A program made the position numbers and the translations under genes. Below are positions 1 to 6,367 of a stretch of 16,082 nt of DNA, one piece after another (the first letter of the stretch is position 1; the number at the start of each line of letters is the position of its first letter). Source of the DNA: JBCCMB01 sp039026555. GTDB lineage: Bacteria > Pseudomonadota > Alphaproteobacteria > Caulobacterales > Hyphomonadaceae. A model generated the notes under the pieces. It did no database searches and was not told where the DNA came from. It saw nothing but the letters and a program-made list of their open reading frames with translations. Location of the stretch: contig JBCCMB010000056.1 of NCBI GenBank assembly GCA_039026555.1, positions 1-16,082 of the forward strand, read 5' to 3'.

Positions 1-1
1 A

Positions 2-97
2 CCGGACGCGCGCATTGACGAAGACGCCGGCGCGGTGATCATGGACGCCGCTTTACGTCGGCGCGCCGGGCATACGGCGCTGATCGACACCCCATAA
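2..97 (+). CDS. C-terminal end of an unknown protein (partial)
   Basis: An open frame runs in from the window edge and stops at TAA 95-97. It encodes 31 residues ending GHTALIDTP. The piece is too short to assign a family. The next gene starts 12 nt downstream on the same strand with its own ribosome binding site, so the two probably share a transcript. That the frame is coding is inferred only from its being open up to a well-placed stop just before the next gene's ribosome binding site. Confidence 0.4.
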   Translation, partial: PDARIDEDAGAVIMDAALRRRAGHTALIDTP

Positions 98-109
98 GAG
101 GGATGACCA

Positions 110-373
110 ATGGAAGTGTTTGAGATGGTGGTGGCGATCGTAGCTATCGTGATCGCCGGAAAAGTGTTGTCCACCTGGTTGCGGCAGGGCGGCCCGAAGG
201 CCGGACGGCGGTTCGCCAGGCGCAAGGATTTAGACGACGCGCTGGCGCGCTTAGAGCAGGCGGAAGATAGGATTCGTGTGTTGGAGAAAATCGCCACGGA
301 TGCGGATCGCGGCCTCGCGGCCGAGATCGACCAATTAGCGGCAAGCGACGCGGCCAAACGCGCGTCGATGTAA
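110..373 (+). CDS. PspB-like small membrane protein
   Basis: An 87-residue protein. Residues 3-24 are one hydrophobic helix, followed by a basic stretch (about 25-40) and a charged, probably coiled-coil C-terminal half. That half contains RIRVLEKIATD followed by EIDQLA, which resembles the C-terminal region of phage-shock PspB-type proteins (family knowledge, from memory). Such proteins sit in the inner membrane and take part in envelope-stress signalling. No pspA or pspC is visible here, so the role is inferred. The ATG at 110 is preceded by GAGGG at a suitable distance. The gene converges on mnmC with only 8 nt between the stops. It could be an unrelated membrane-anchored coiled-coil protein. 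Confidence 0.5.
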   Translation: MEVFEMVVAIVAIVIAGKVLSTWLRQGGPKAGRRFARRKDLDDALARLEQAEDRIRVLEKIATDADRGLAAEIDQLAASDAAKRASM

Positions 374-381
374 GTGTTTAA

Positions 382-2307
382 TTAGCTCTGCGTCCGCCGT
401 TTTAGGTCTCGCACCAAAAATCGGCCGGGCGCTGCGGCGTCGCGGACGGATGTTTCGATTGGCAGAGGCTCGCCAAAGGCCTCCGACGCTAACAATTCCG
501 CCGCCCACGGCGCCCATGTAAAGCCGCGAGACCCGTATCCGCTCGCAATCCGAACGCCAGGCAAGAAGGGCGGGGGGCGATCTAAAGCGGTTCTAAGAGG
601 GCGGCCCTTAGCGAGGGCTTCGCCATACAAATCACGAAATCGATCAACATCCGGAACCGCGCCGACAAGCGGCAATCTGTCAGGTGTCGTCGCGCGCAGA
701 CCTGCTCTGGACGTCAGCTCGCTCGCATCAACCGACCGCGCCGTTTCTGCGTCCAAAACCTGCAACGCGGAGAGGTTTTGCGCGCGCGCCTCATCGCTGA
801 TGCGCGCAGGTCCGCCACCATGCGGTTCAAATGTCGCGCCGAAGACGAGCGTATCGCCGCTTTGGATCGCATAATCGCCTGACGCTGTTGCAAACGTCGC
901 GTCGGGCTGCATTGGGGCCGTCTCGATTTGCCCAAGCCTGGCCTCCAGCGGCGGCGTATGCGTGCCGAGAAGTTGCGCCGCATCCATCCCGTTGGCGAGG
1001 ATGATTAAGTCGGCGTCCAGCGCCGCCCCGCCAGACAAGTGAAGGCGAGGGCGGTCGCCCGACTCCAGGCGAACCGCTTCCATTCCGGTGATCAAATTGA
1101 GCTGGTCCAGCCAATGCGCGATCAGGGCGCGCGGCGTAAGGATGATTGCGCCCCCATGGATCGCGCCGGCTCCCCGTTTATTGGGGTCGAGGGGTGCGAA
1201 CAAATCCTCATCTAAAGGTGGATCCGCGAAGAGCTTTTCGAACCGGCCGCGATCCATTGGCGTTCGGGCAAGATGGCGTGCATCCACGATCGCGGCGATC
1301 TCTGTCGGCATTGCGGAATAGGCTTGTCGCGCCGCCACATAAGCCGAGATCAACATACGCGCCGCCGGCGTATCGGACGCATCTAAGCGCGGCATGACCA
1401 GCGCGCGCGCATTCCCGCTTGCGCCGCTGGCGGGCCGCGCGGCGTCGATGACGCTCACCTCGCATCCGCGCGCTGCGAAAGCGGCGGCGCATGCCGCGCC
1501 CGCCACGCCGGCGCCGACGACTAAAACGGTATTCGGCGGCGTCGAGGGCGGCGTCGAGGGCGGGCGCGATAGCAGCGATGGGCGTGCAGCGCCTTCCGCA
1601 TCTTGGCGCTTAACGGCCTCCAACCGCTCACGCTTGCGGCCAAAGCCTGGACGTTTGGCGACGTTGAAGCCGGCCGTCTCCAACCCGCGACGCACCGCGC
1701 CAGCGACGGTGTAGGAGCCCACGCGTCCTCCCGGCGCCGTCAGCCGGCCCACATGGCGCAAGGTGTCTTCAGACCACATATCCGGGTTCTTAGCGGGCGA
1801 AAATCCATCCAAAAACCAAGCGTCCATAAGGCCTTCAGCTTGGGGCAGGGCCTTTTGGATATCGTCGATATGCAAAGTCAGATGAACACCGTCGCCCAGA
1901 TGGATGCGCTGCACGCCGCGCGCGCGGATTGGCCATTGTCGCAACAGATGATCCGCCAAACCCGCCAATCTTGGCCAAGCGCTTAACGCTCGCGACGCGT
2001 CTTCGCGCGATAGGGGCCGGCCTTCGAAACTCATCACGTTAAGGCGAGCGGTGGGGCCGGGGCGTTTACGACGCCACAATTCCCACAAGGCGAGAATGTT
2101 GAGGCCTGAGCCAAAGCCCAATTCGCCGACATTGAAGGCCTTGCGCCCCTTCCAAGCGTCCGGCAGGCCGCAGCCTTTCAAGAAAACGACTTCTGTTTCC
2201 GCTAAGCCGTCGGCGACCGAGAAATAGACATCGTCCATGTCGGTCGCGCGCGGCACGCCGTCATCGCCCCAATCGAGGCGTGGGTGTGGGGGTAATCGCG
2301 AAGACAT
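382..2307 (-). CDS. mnmC: Bifunctional tRNA mnm5s2U biosynthesis protein MnmC (methyltransferase/FAD oxidoreductase)
   Basis: A 641-residue fusion that completes the 5-methylaminomethyl group on U34 of certain tRNAs. The FAD domain removes the carboxymethyl group from cmnm5(s2)U, and the methyltransferase then methylates nm5(s2)U using SAM. The N-terminal domain (about 1-240) has the SAM loop ELGFGSGLN (62-70) and the DGFSPAKNPDMW motif (167-178). The C-terminal domain begins with the dinucleotide fold VLVVGAGVAGAA (261-272), then GASGN (295-299), and ends with the typical GYGSRGFTWAP segment. Length fits the fused family. The domains are joined by a proline-rich linker (about 243-259) that contains a small tandem duplication. 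A GGAAG element lies about 10 nt before the ATG. It follows motA on the same strand after 81 nt, with no functional link between them. Confidence 0.95.
   Translation of the reverse strand: MSSRLPPHPRLDWGDDGVPRATDMDDVYFSVADGLAETEVVFLKGCGLPDAWKGRKAFNVGELGFGSGLNILALWELWRRKRPGPTARLNVMSFEGRPLSREDASRALSAWPRLAGLADHLLRQWPIRARGVQRIHLGDGVHLTLHIDDIQKALPQAEGLMDAWFLDGFSPAKNPDMWSEDTLRHVGRLTAPGGRVGSYTVAGAVRRGLETAGFNVAKRPGFGRKRERLEAVKRQDAEGAARPSLLSRPPSTPPSTPPNTVLVVGAGVAGAACAAAFAARGCEVSVIDAARPASGASGNARALVMPRLDASDTPAARMLISAYVAARQAYSAMPTEIAAIVDARHLARTPMDRGRFEKLFADPPLDEDLFAPLDPNKRGAGAIHGGAIILTPRALIAHWLDQLNLITGMEAVRLESGDRPRLHLSGGAALDADLIILANGMDAAQLLGTHTPPLEARLGQIETAPMQPDATFATASGDYAIQSGDTLVFGATFEPHGGGPARISDEARAQNLSALQVLDAETARSVDASELTSRAGLRATTPDRLPLVGAVPDVDRFRDLYGEALAKGRPLRTALDRPPPFLPGVRIASGYGSRGFTWAPWAAELLASEAFGEPLPIETSVRDAAAPGRFLVRDLKRRTQS
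1535..1558. repeat. 12-bp tandem duplication inside mnmC
   Basis: Two adjacent exact copies of ggcggcgtcgag (1535-1546 and 1547-1558). On the coding strand they lie in the MnmC inter-domain linker and encode a doubled STPP-type unit. Twelve bp keeps the frame, so this looks like neutral slippage in a flexible linker. Confidence 0.8.
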
Positions 2308-2388
2308 GGCGCGCTCACTTCCGACGCCGTAAGGCGTGATCGCGCCGTTATGGCGGATCGCGCGCGCGTTTGAAACGCTAGCCTGCGA

Positions 2389-3258
2389 TTAGGTGTCCGC
2401 CGGCGCTTCGTTCAGCGCTTCTTCGAGCTGCGCGAAGCTGGGCTGCACGGAGGAGGGGACGGAGCCGCGGCCCAATTCCACGGACACTTGAGCTGCGTTG
2501 CCGTGGAGGTGAGCCACCAACACGTCCTTGATGATTTTGTAGAATTGGCCTTCCTCGTCGATCACTTCTCCCATGCGCGCGGCGAAGGGGCCGACAAAGC
2601 CATAGGCCAAGAACACACCTAGGAACGTACCCACCAGAGCCGAACCGATCAGCTTGCCGAGATATTCCGGCGGCTGCGAAATCGCGCCCATGGTTTTAAT
2701 AATGCCCAAAACGGCGGCGACGATGCCCAGCGCCGGTAGAGCGTCGGCCATGTTTTGGATCGCGTGGGACGCAGCGTGCGCCTCGTGATGGTGCTTTTCG
2801 ATCTGCTTTTCGATCGCCTCTTCAACCTGATGCGGGTCTTCCAGGTTCATCGTCATCATCCGCAGCGTGTCGCAGATGAGATCGCAGGCGAAATGATCCT
2901 TCAGAATTTTCGGATAATTCTGGAAAATCTTACTATCTTTGGGGTTTTCTATGTGGGGCTCAATCGCCACCACCCCCTTTGTCTTCATAGTCTTTGTTAA
3001 GACGAATAATAGCGCAAGGAGATCGGTATAATCCTTGGCCTTCCATTTTGGACCCGCCATAGCTTTGCCGAACCCGGCCAGTCCCGCCATCACGGTTTTG
3101 AAGGAATTGCCGATGAGATAAGCGCCGATTGCGGCGCCGCCGATCATCATCATTTCGAAAGGCGCGGCCTTGATGATCACGTCAAAATGGCCGCCGGCGA
3201 GTGCGAACCCGCCGAAAACCATGCCCATAACGACGAGTATGCCGATTATCTGGAACAT
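2389..3258 (-). CDS. motA: Flagellar motor stator protein MotA
   Basis: A 289-residue MotA, the inner-membrane stator subunit that pairs with MotB to form the ion channel driving flagellar rotation. Hydrophobic segments lie at about 1-22, 33-50, 170-190 and 202-224. The cytoplasmic loop between the second and third contains R133, in the place of the charged residues that contact FliG. Both channel prolines are present: P175 (ALPALGIV) and P224 (FVGPFAAR). Length matches the family. There is no motB next to it. In Caulobacter-type genomes the two genes are often separate, so this need not be a loss. No strong ribosome binding site precedes the ATG. The gene is divergent from the MFS transporter across a 271-bp gap. 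Confidence 0.96.
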   Translation of the reverse strand: MFQIIGILVVMGMVFGGFALAGGHFDVIIKAAPFEMMMIGGAAIGAYLIGNSFKTVMAGLAGFGKAMAGPKWKAKDYTDLLALLFVLTKTMKTKGVVAIEPHIENPKDSKIFQNYPKILKDHFACDLICDTLRMMTMNLEDPHQVEEAIEKQIEKHHHEAHAASHAIQNMADALPALGIVAAVLGIIKTMGAISQPPEYLGKLIGSALVGTFLGVFLAYGFVGPFAARMGEVIDEEGQFYKIIKDVLVAHLHGNAAQVSVELGRGSVPSSVQPSFAQLEEALNEAPADT

Positions 3259-3495
3259 TCTAAATCACCAACACCGAAATTCTTCGTTGATAGTGTTTAT
3301 CGCTGATCAACCTTAATGCTGCGTTTCCGCCGTCATAATATTTTCTTACCTTGTGTTGTTTTTCTTTGAAGTTTGCACGTGGGTCACTGACGCAAAGCCT
3401 AAGACAATTACCGATAAACTCAGCTTTCGCCCTCGAATGCTGTCTGACGGAAGTCTAACCAGTCTTGTTTGGAGACGACGGAGCCGGGCAAGCGC
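3259..3495. other. Divergent intergenic region motA / MFS transporter
   Basis: The gap is AT-rich near motA (3280-3370) and must hold its promoter, but I could not identify a convincing -35/-10 pair or a flagellar sigma-28 or sigma-54 site on the minus strand. An antisense frame extending from here into the MFS gene has no coding character. The MFS promoter candidate lies just beyond, at 3496-3524. Confidence 0.5.
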
Positions 3496-3524
3496 TTGAC
3501 GCTCGAGCCGCCCGCACCCTAATG
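3496..3524 (+). promoter_or_regulatory. Candidate promoter giving a leaderless MFS transcript
   Basis: A -35 box TTGACG (3496-3501), a 17-bp spacer and a -10-like CTAATG (3519-3524). The ATG at 3530 lies 5 nt beyond the -10, where transcription would be expected to start. There is no Shine-Dalgarno sequence before that ATG, which fits a leaderless mRNA. The -35 matches the TTG(A/T)CG form usual for alphaproteobacterial housekeeping promoters. The -10 is only a fair match. Confidence 0.45.
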
Positions 3525-3529
3525 CGCGC

Positions 3530-4807
3530 ATGAGCGACGCATCCTCCAACACGACCTCGCAAATGTCGCGACCTGACCGACGCGGAGCTTTTCGGTTGCT
3601 TTTCGCATGCCTTTTGCTCGTCGGCGCGGGCAACACCATGCTCGTCGCCGCGGTTATGCCGCCCTTGACGCGGGAATTAGGTCTCCCGGACTGGACGGCG
3701 GGCGCCATCTTTTCGCTGTCGGCGCTGGCTTGGACCGTGATGAGCCCGGTTTGGGGTCGCAAAAGCAGCGAGTGGGGACGTCGGCCTGTCGCCGTGATCG
3801 GTATGGTCGGTTTCGCCGTCTCCATGGGATTGTTTGGCTGGATCGCTGCGGAGGCCCGATCGAGCGATGTCAATAATTGGGCGATCGTGTTCGTCCTATT
3901 GCTCGTCTCTCGCGGCTTGTTTGGTTTGTTTGGATCGGGGACCAGCCCGGCCGCACAGGCCTACATCGCTGACCGCACCTCGCCTGCGGAACGAACAGAC
4001 GCCATCGCGTCCGTGTCAGCCGGATTTTCGCTCGGCACGGTGGTCGGGCCGGCGGCGGCCGCCGTTTTGATTGTTTGGTTCGGGCTGTTGGCGCCGGTTT
4101 TCGCTGTGGCGATAGCGGCCGCATTCGCGGCGCTGTTTTTGTGGCGCAGCCTGCCGGAAAACCTTGCGCCTGCGGATCGCCAGGTCTCTCGCGCGGCGAC
4201 CAAAGGGCTTTGGCGCAGTTCCGGATTGGCCCCCTATCTCATTTACGCCGTGGGATTATCTCTGGCGACGGGCGTTTTAACGCAGACCTATCCGTTCGCG
4301 ATGATGGACCGCATGGAGCTGACCGGCCCCGAGGCGGCGCAATACATCGGCCCCGCCATGGCGGTGGGAGCGATGGCGACGTTAACGGCGCAATTGGCGT
4401 TTATTCCGCGCTTAAAATTGCCGGTGCGAGACCTCATGTCGCTGGGCGCCGCATTGCTGACGCTCGGCACGTTGATCATGATCGGATCCTCGCAATTCGC
4501 CCTATTTATAATTGTGCAGATCCTGCTGGGATTAGGGCTGGGGTTTTCGCGGCCCGGCTTTATGTCGGGGGCTTCCTTGGCGGCGGGACCTGAGCTGCAA
4601 GGCAATGTCGCAGGCTTAATCACCGCGGCGAATGGAGCCGGCTATGTCGTCTCGCCGCTCTTCGGCCTTTGGATGTATCAGGCGGTGCACCCCGTCGCGC
4701 CGTTCGCCTTCTGCGCCGTGCTGCTATCGGCGCTCGGCTTGTACGCGTGGCGCCGCGCCTCTGCGACGGCGCCTCCCACCGTGTCTGAAGACGATCCTGC
4801 GGTTTAG
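3530..4807 (+). CDS. Major facilitator superfamily (MFS) transporter
   Basis: A 425-residue inner-membrane transporter with about 12 hydrophobic segments. The loop between segments 2 and 3 carries the MFS signature GRKSSEWGRRP (76-86). A motif C-like stretch, GFSLGTVVGP (165-174), suggests a proton-coupled exporter of the drug-efflux type, but the substrate cannot be read from sequence. The start is the first ATG in frame. It has no ribosome binding site and probably begins a leaderless transcript. The last codons and TAG lie inside an 18-bp sequence repeated at 6350-6367. Before that duplication the gene appears to have met the lytic transglycosylase gene tail to tail. Confidence 0.9.
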   Translation: MSDASSNTTSQMSRPDRRGAFRLLFACLLLVGAGNTMLVAAVMPPLTRELGLPDWTAGAIFSLSALAWTVMSPVWGRKSSEWGRRPVAVIGMVGFAVSMGLFGWIAAEARSSDVNNWAIVFVLLLVSRGLFGLFGSGTSPAAQAYIADRTSPAERTDAIASVSAGFSLGTVVGPAAAAVLIVWFGLLAPVFAVAIAAAFAALFLWRSLPENLAPADRQVSRAATKGLWRSSGLAPYLIYAVGLSLATGVLTQTYPFAMMDRMELTGPEAAQYIGPAMAVGAMATLTAQLAFIPRLKLPVRDLMSLGAALLTLGTLIMIGSSQFALFIIVQILLGLGLGFSRPGFMSGASLAAGPELQGNVAGLITAANGAGYVVSPLFGLWMYQAVHPVAPFAFCAVLLSALGLYAWRRASATAPPTVSEDDPAV

Positions 4808-4813
4808 CCGCCG
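4796..4813. repeat. 18-bp direct repeat, left copy
   Basis: cctgcggtttagccgccg, identical to 6350-6367. This copy covers the last codon and the TAG stop (4805-4807) of the MFS gene. Together the copies bracket 1,536 bp of different character, as a target duplication or recombination core would. Confidence 0.85.
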
Positions 4814-4821
4814 AGGTCTTC

Positions 4822-4882
4822 GTTCGCATATGACCCTTATGAGACGAAGCGCTCAATGTCTCATGTCGGCGTCAAAGCGGAC
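4822..4882 (-). repeat. 61-nt structured repeat A
   Basis: It aligns without gaps to 5751-5811 with 47 of 61 identities. The ends gttcgca and agcggac are nearly complementary (one G-T pair and one mismatch). A 7-bp inner stem pairs atgagac (4839-4845) with gtctcat (4858-4864). The element ends 1 nt from the stop codon of the upstream minus-strand gene. It is not followed by a T-run, so it is not a standard terminator. Confidence 0.75.
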
Positions 4883-4883
4883 C

Positions 4884-5597
4884 CTAACCCGTAACTACGA
4901 CATCCGAACCGCTCGCTCGTGGCAGCTGTTTTCGCCAGCCAACCGCCAGCAACCAGACCATGAAGACCAATTCGCCCAGCGCCAGTAACAGCACCCAACC
5001 GAGGTCCAATTCTGGCGCGAAATATTTGGTGATAAATAAGGCGACATAAGACAGTCCCGCCAGAGCGACGAGTAACGCCAGCCAACGTGGTACATGCGTA
5101 GACCGCCAAATCAGGATGCCCAAGAGCCAGAGGTGGACGCCAAAAAACAAGAGCGCGAGCGACTCCATCGTCTTGGCTACAGTAGTTTGAATGAGCACCT
5201 CTGCTTCCAAGACCGGGCCTGCTACGGCCTCCGAAATTCCTCTGCTTACGGCCAAATCATATGCACTCAAGCTGGCCCATAGGCCGACAAAAGCGAGCGC
5301 CGTGTAGACTAGTCGAGCCCAAGCGACCAATTGCGCCCATGCTTTCTGCCCAGGCTGCAAATACCAGTACAGCGCCCACGCCACGAGAACGTCCATAACG
5401 TAAGTGATGAACAGCAACAGAGCGCCAATCAAATACGGCGTACCATTTGTCTGTAGGTTCTCAACGGTCGCCGCGGGGTTATCAGGGACGATGGTCTGCC
5501 CCATAAAATGGAAATTCGCGATCGGCGCACAGAGGGCCATGACAAGCAATCCGAAACCCGCGATCAAGGCGGAGCTGCGAAGGGACAAAGCGCCCAT
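4884..5597 (-). CDS. DUF4386-like integral membrane protein
   Basis: A 237-residue protein with about six hydrophobic segments. The layout resembles the DUF4386 family of bacterial membrane proteins, whose function is unknown: an N-terminal RSSALIAGFGLLV helix, a soluble loop after helix 1, and a TLVA-type helix array ending in a short polar tail. The family call is from memory. The ATG at 5597 is preferred because GAGGA (complement of 5606-5610) lies 8 nt upstream. Starts at 5624 and 5660 lack this site and would place a dyad operator inside the coding region. The gene belongs to the putative inserted segment, is followed 1 nt after its TAG by repeat A, and may be controlled through the palindrome at 5621-5640. 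Confidence 0.7.
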   Translation of the reverse strand: MGALSLRSSALIAGFGLLVMALCAPIANFHFMGQTIVPDNPAATVENLQTNGTPYLIGALLLFITYVMDVLVAWALYWYLQPGQKAWAQLVAWARLVYTALAFVGLWASLSAYDLAVSRGISEAVAGPVLEAEVLIQTTVAKTMESLALLFFGVHLWLLGILIWRSTHVPRWLALLVALAGLSYVALFITKYFAPELDLGWVLLLALGELVFMVWLLAVGWRKQLPRASGSDVVVTG

Positions 5598-5620
5598 CGC
5601 GTCGGTCCTCGTGAGTAAGT

Positions 5621-5640
5621 CCATACCACGTGTGGTACGG
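5621..5640. promoter_or_regulatory. Palindrome, candidate operator of the DUF4386-like gene
   Basis: ccataccacgtgtggtacgg is a 20-bp dyad with perfect taccac/gtggta arms around a 2-bp centre, plus two more outer pairs beyond one mismatch. It lies 24-43 nt upstream of the preferred start and just upstream of its ribosome binding site. A dimeric regulator could bind here. No regulator gene is present in the window. Confidence 0.45.
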
Positions 5641-5750
5641 TGTAAGGGGATGCGTCGCAAGAGGTTCCGAGGCGGGCTCTATGGCGAGGCCCCGAGCACA
5701 CGGCCATTTATCGTTCTACTTTAACCCCGATCGTTATCTAATGGTGTTGT

Positions 5751-5811
5751 GTCCGCTAATGACCATTCGGAGACGAAATGCTCGATTTCTCCTATCGGCG
5801 GCGAAGCGGAC
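5751..5811 (-). repeat. 61-nt structured repeat B
   Basis: Its ends gtccgct (5751-5757) and agcggac (5805-5811) are perfectly complementary. The inner stem pairs ggaga (5769-5773) with tctcc (5788-5792). Compared with repeat A, one inner pair changes from T-A to G-C, so both partners changed and pairing is kept. It begins 12 nt after the stop of the upstream minus-strand gene, in the same orientation as repeat A. Confidence 0.75.
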
Positions 5812-5823
5812 TTCGGATGATCG

Positions 5824-6207
5824 TCAGAACTCAGTCACATCCCGTTCAGGAACGACTTCAATTGGACGTTTGAAGCGATAGAGCCAAAGTCCCAACGTGA
5901 TGAAGCCGCCGAACATAAACGCGTGCAGTGTTATGATGATCGGAAATAGCACGACGATAGGAGCCATAGCGATCAAAGCTTCAACCCGACCGCTCACGAT
6001 CTCTCCATTTACGGCCATCTCTCCGGTGATCAGCGTGATGACAAGAAGCAGCGACAAAATCAGACCGAAGAATGCGCCCCACGACAACACCCATCCCCAT
6101 ACTATCAGCTTATAGGTGCTCCCCAGTGTGAGCTGGCCGCCTTTCGTACGAAGCTTCATTATGGCCCCCAATTCATCAAAAGCTGTATAAACGTCTTCAG
6201 CTGCCAA
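5824..6207 (-). CDS. Small membrane protein of unknown function
   Basis: I do not recognise the family. The 127-residue product has two long hydrophobic segments (about 33-58 and 76-106) joined by a polar loop and ends in a short charged tail. The first usable start is TTG 6207, the codon after an in-frame stop, with GGAGG (complement of 6220-6224) 12 nt upstream. An ATG at 6159 would give 111 residues with the same membrane segments and has only a G-run before it. Base composition is visibly lower in GC than in neighbouring core genes. The gene lies between repeats C and B in the putative insertion. Confidence 0.6.
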   Translation of the reverse strand: MAAEDVYTAFDELGAIMKLRTKGGQLTLGSTYKLIVWGWVLSWGAFFGLILSLLLVITLITGEMAVNGEIVSGRVEALIAMAPIVVLFPIIITLHAFMFGGFITLGLWLYRFKRPIEVVPERDVTEF

Positions 6208-6224
6208 TCAACAACGATGCCTCC

Positions 6225-6286
6225 AAATGACCCAAAGCGGACCTCAGCGACCGGCGCAAAAGAGGATATTGGCTTTACGTCCGCTT
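6225..6286 (-). repeat. Rearranged relative of the 61-nt repeats (C)
   Basis: It contains the same boxes in a different order. On the plus strand aaatgaccc runs directly into aaagcggac (6225-6242), and after 36 nt comes gtccgctt (6279-6286). The arms aagcggac/gtccgctt are 8 bp and perfectly complementary. It looks like one internally deleted copy next to the end of another. Its edge touches the ribosome binding site of the following minus-strand gene. Confidence 0.5.
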
Positions 6287-6305
6287 GCGGGATTTAGCTG
6301 TCGTA

Positions 6306-6331
6306 TGAGCTCAAGCTCAGCCGCTTTTTTT
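6306..6331 (+). terminator. Possible weak terminator on the plus strand
   Basis: A 6-bp stem (tgagct/agctca, 2-nt loop) is followed after 5 nt by seven T residues (6325-6331). The T-run is displaced from the stem and no plus-strand gene ends nearby, so function is doubtful. It could stop plus-strand transcription entering the lytic transglycosylase gene from the insertion. Confidence 0.25.
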
Positions 6332-6349
6332 GGTGGATACAACTAAACC

Positions 6350-6367
6350 CCTGCGGTTTAGCCGCCG
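6350..6367. repeat. 18-bp direct repeat, right copy
   Basis: Identical to 4796-4813. This copy contains the stop codon (6358-6360 on the minus strand) and last codons of the lytic transglycosylase. The adjacent ctaaacc (6343-6349) at the end of the inserted segment is complementary to ggtttag inside the repeat and forms a 7-bp hairpin with a 5-nt loop. Confidence 0.85.

Larger units (their letters stand above)
4814..6349. mobile_element. Putative inserted segment with cassette-like gene/repeat units
   Basis: This segment lies between two identical 18-bp repeats. Read on the minus strand it holds rearranged repeat C, a small membrane-protein gene, repeat B, a DUF4386-type gene and repeat A. 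No integrase, transposase or terminal inverted repeat is visible, so it could not move by itself. By eye its base composition is lower in GC than both flanking genes. The flanks rejoin perfectly if it is removed with one repeat copy. Insertion is inferred. The repeats and gene order are directly visible. Confidence 0.6.

Noticed and set aside
3259..3420. Flagellar sigma-28 or sigma-54 promoter before motA
   Set aside because: Partial matches (for example ttaaggtt followed by gcgataaa) have the wrong spacing, and no GG-N10-GC pair of sigma-54 type fits.
3346..3873. 175-residue frame antisense to the start of the MFS gene
   Set aside because: It overlaps a clear transporter gene, is rich in Pro/Arg/Ser like an antisense shadow, and has no ribosome binding site or recognisable motif.
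5598..5660. Longer starts (5660 and 5624) for the DUF4386-like gene
   Set aside because: Neither has a ribosome binding site, while 5597 has GAGGA at 8 nt. The longer forms would translate through a palindromic operator-like site.
4822..6286. Canonical integron attC sites
   Set aside because: I looked for RYYYAAC and GTTRRRY boxes at the ends of the 61-nt repeats and did not find them in the right places. No integrase gene is in the window.
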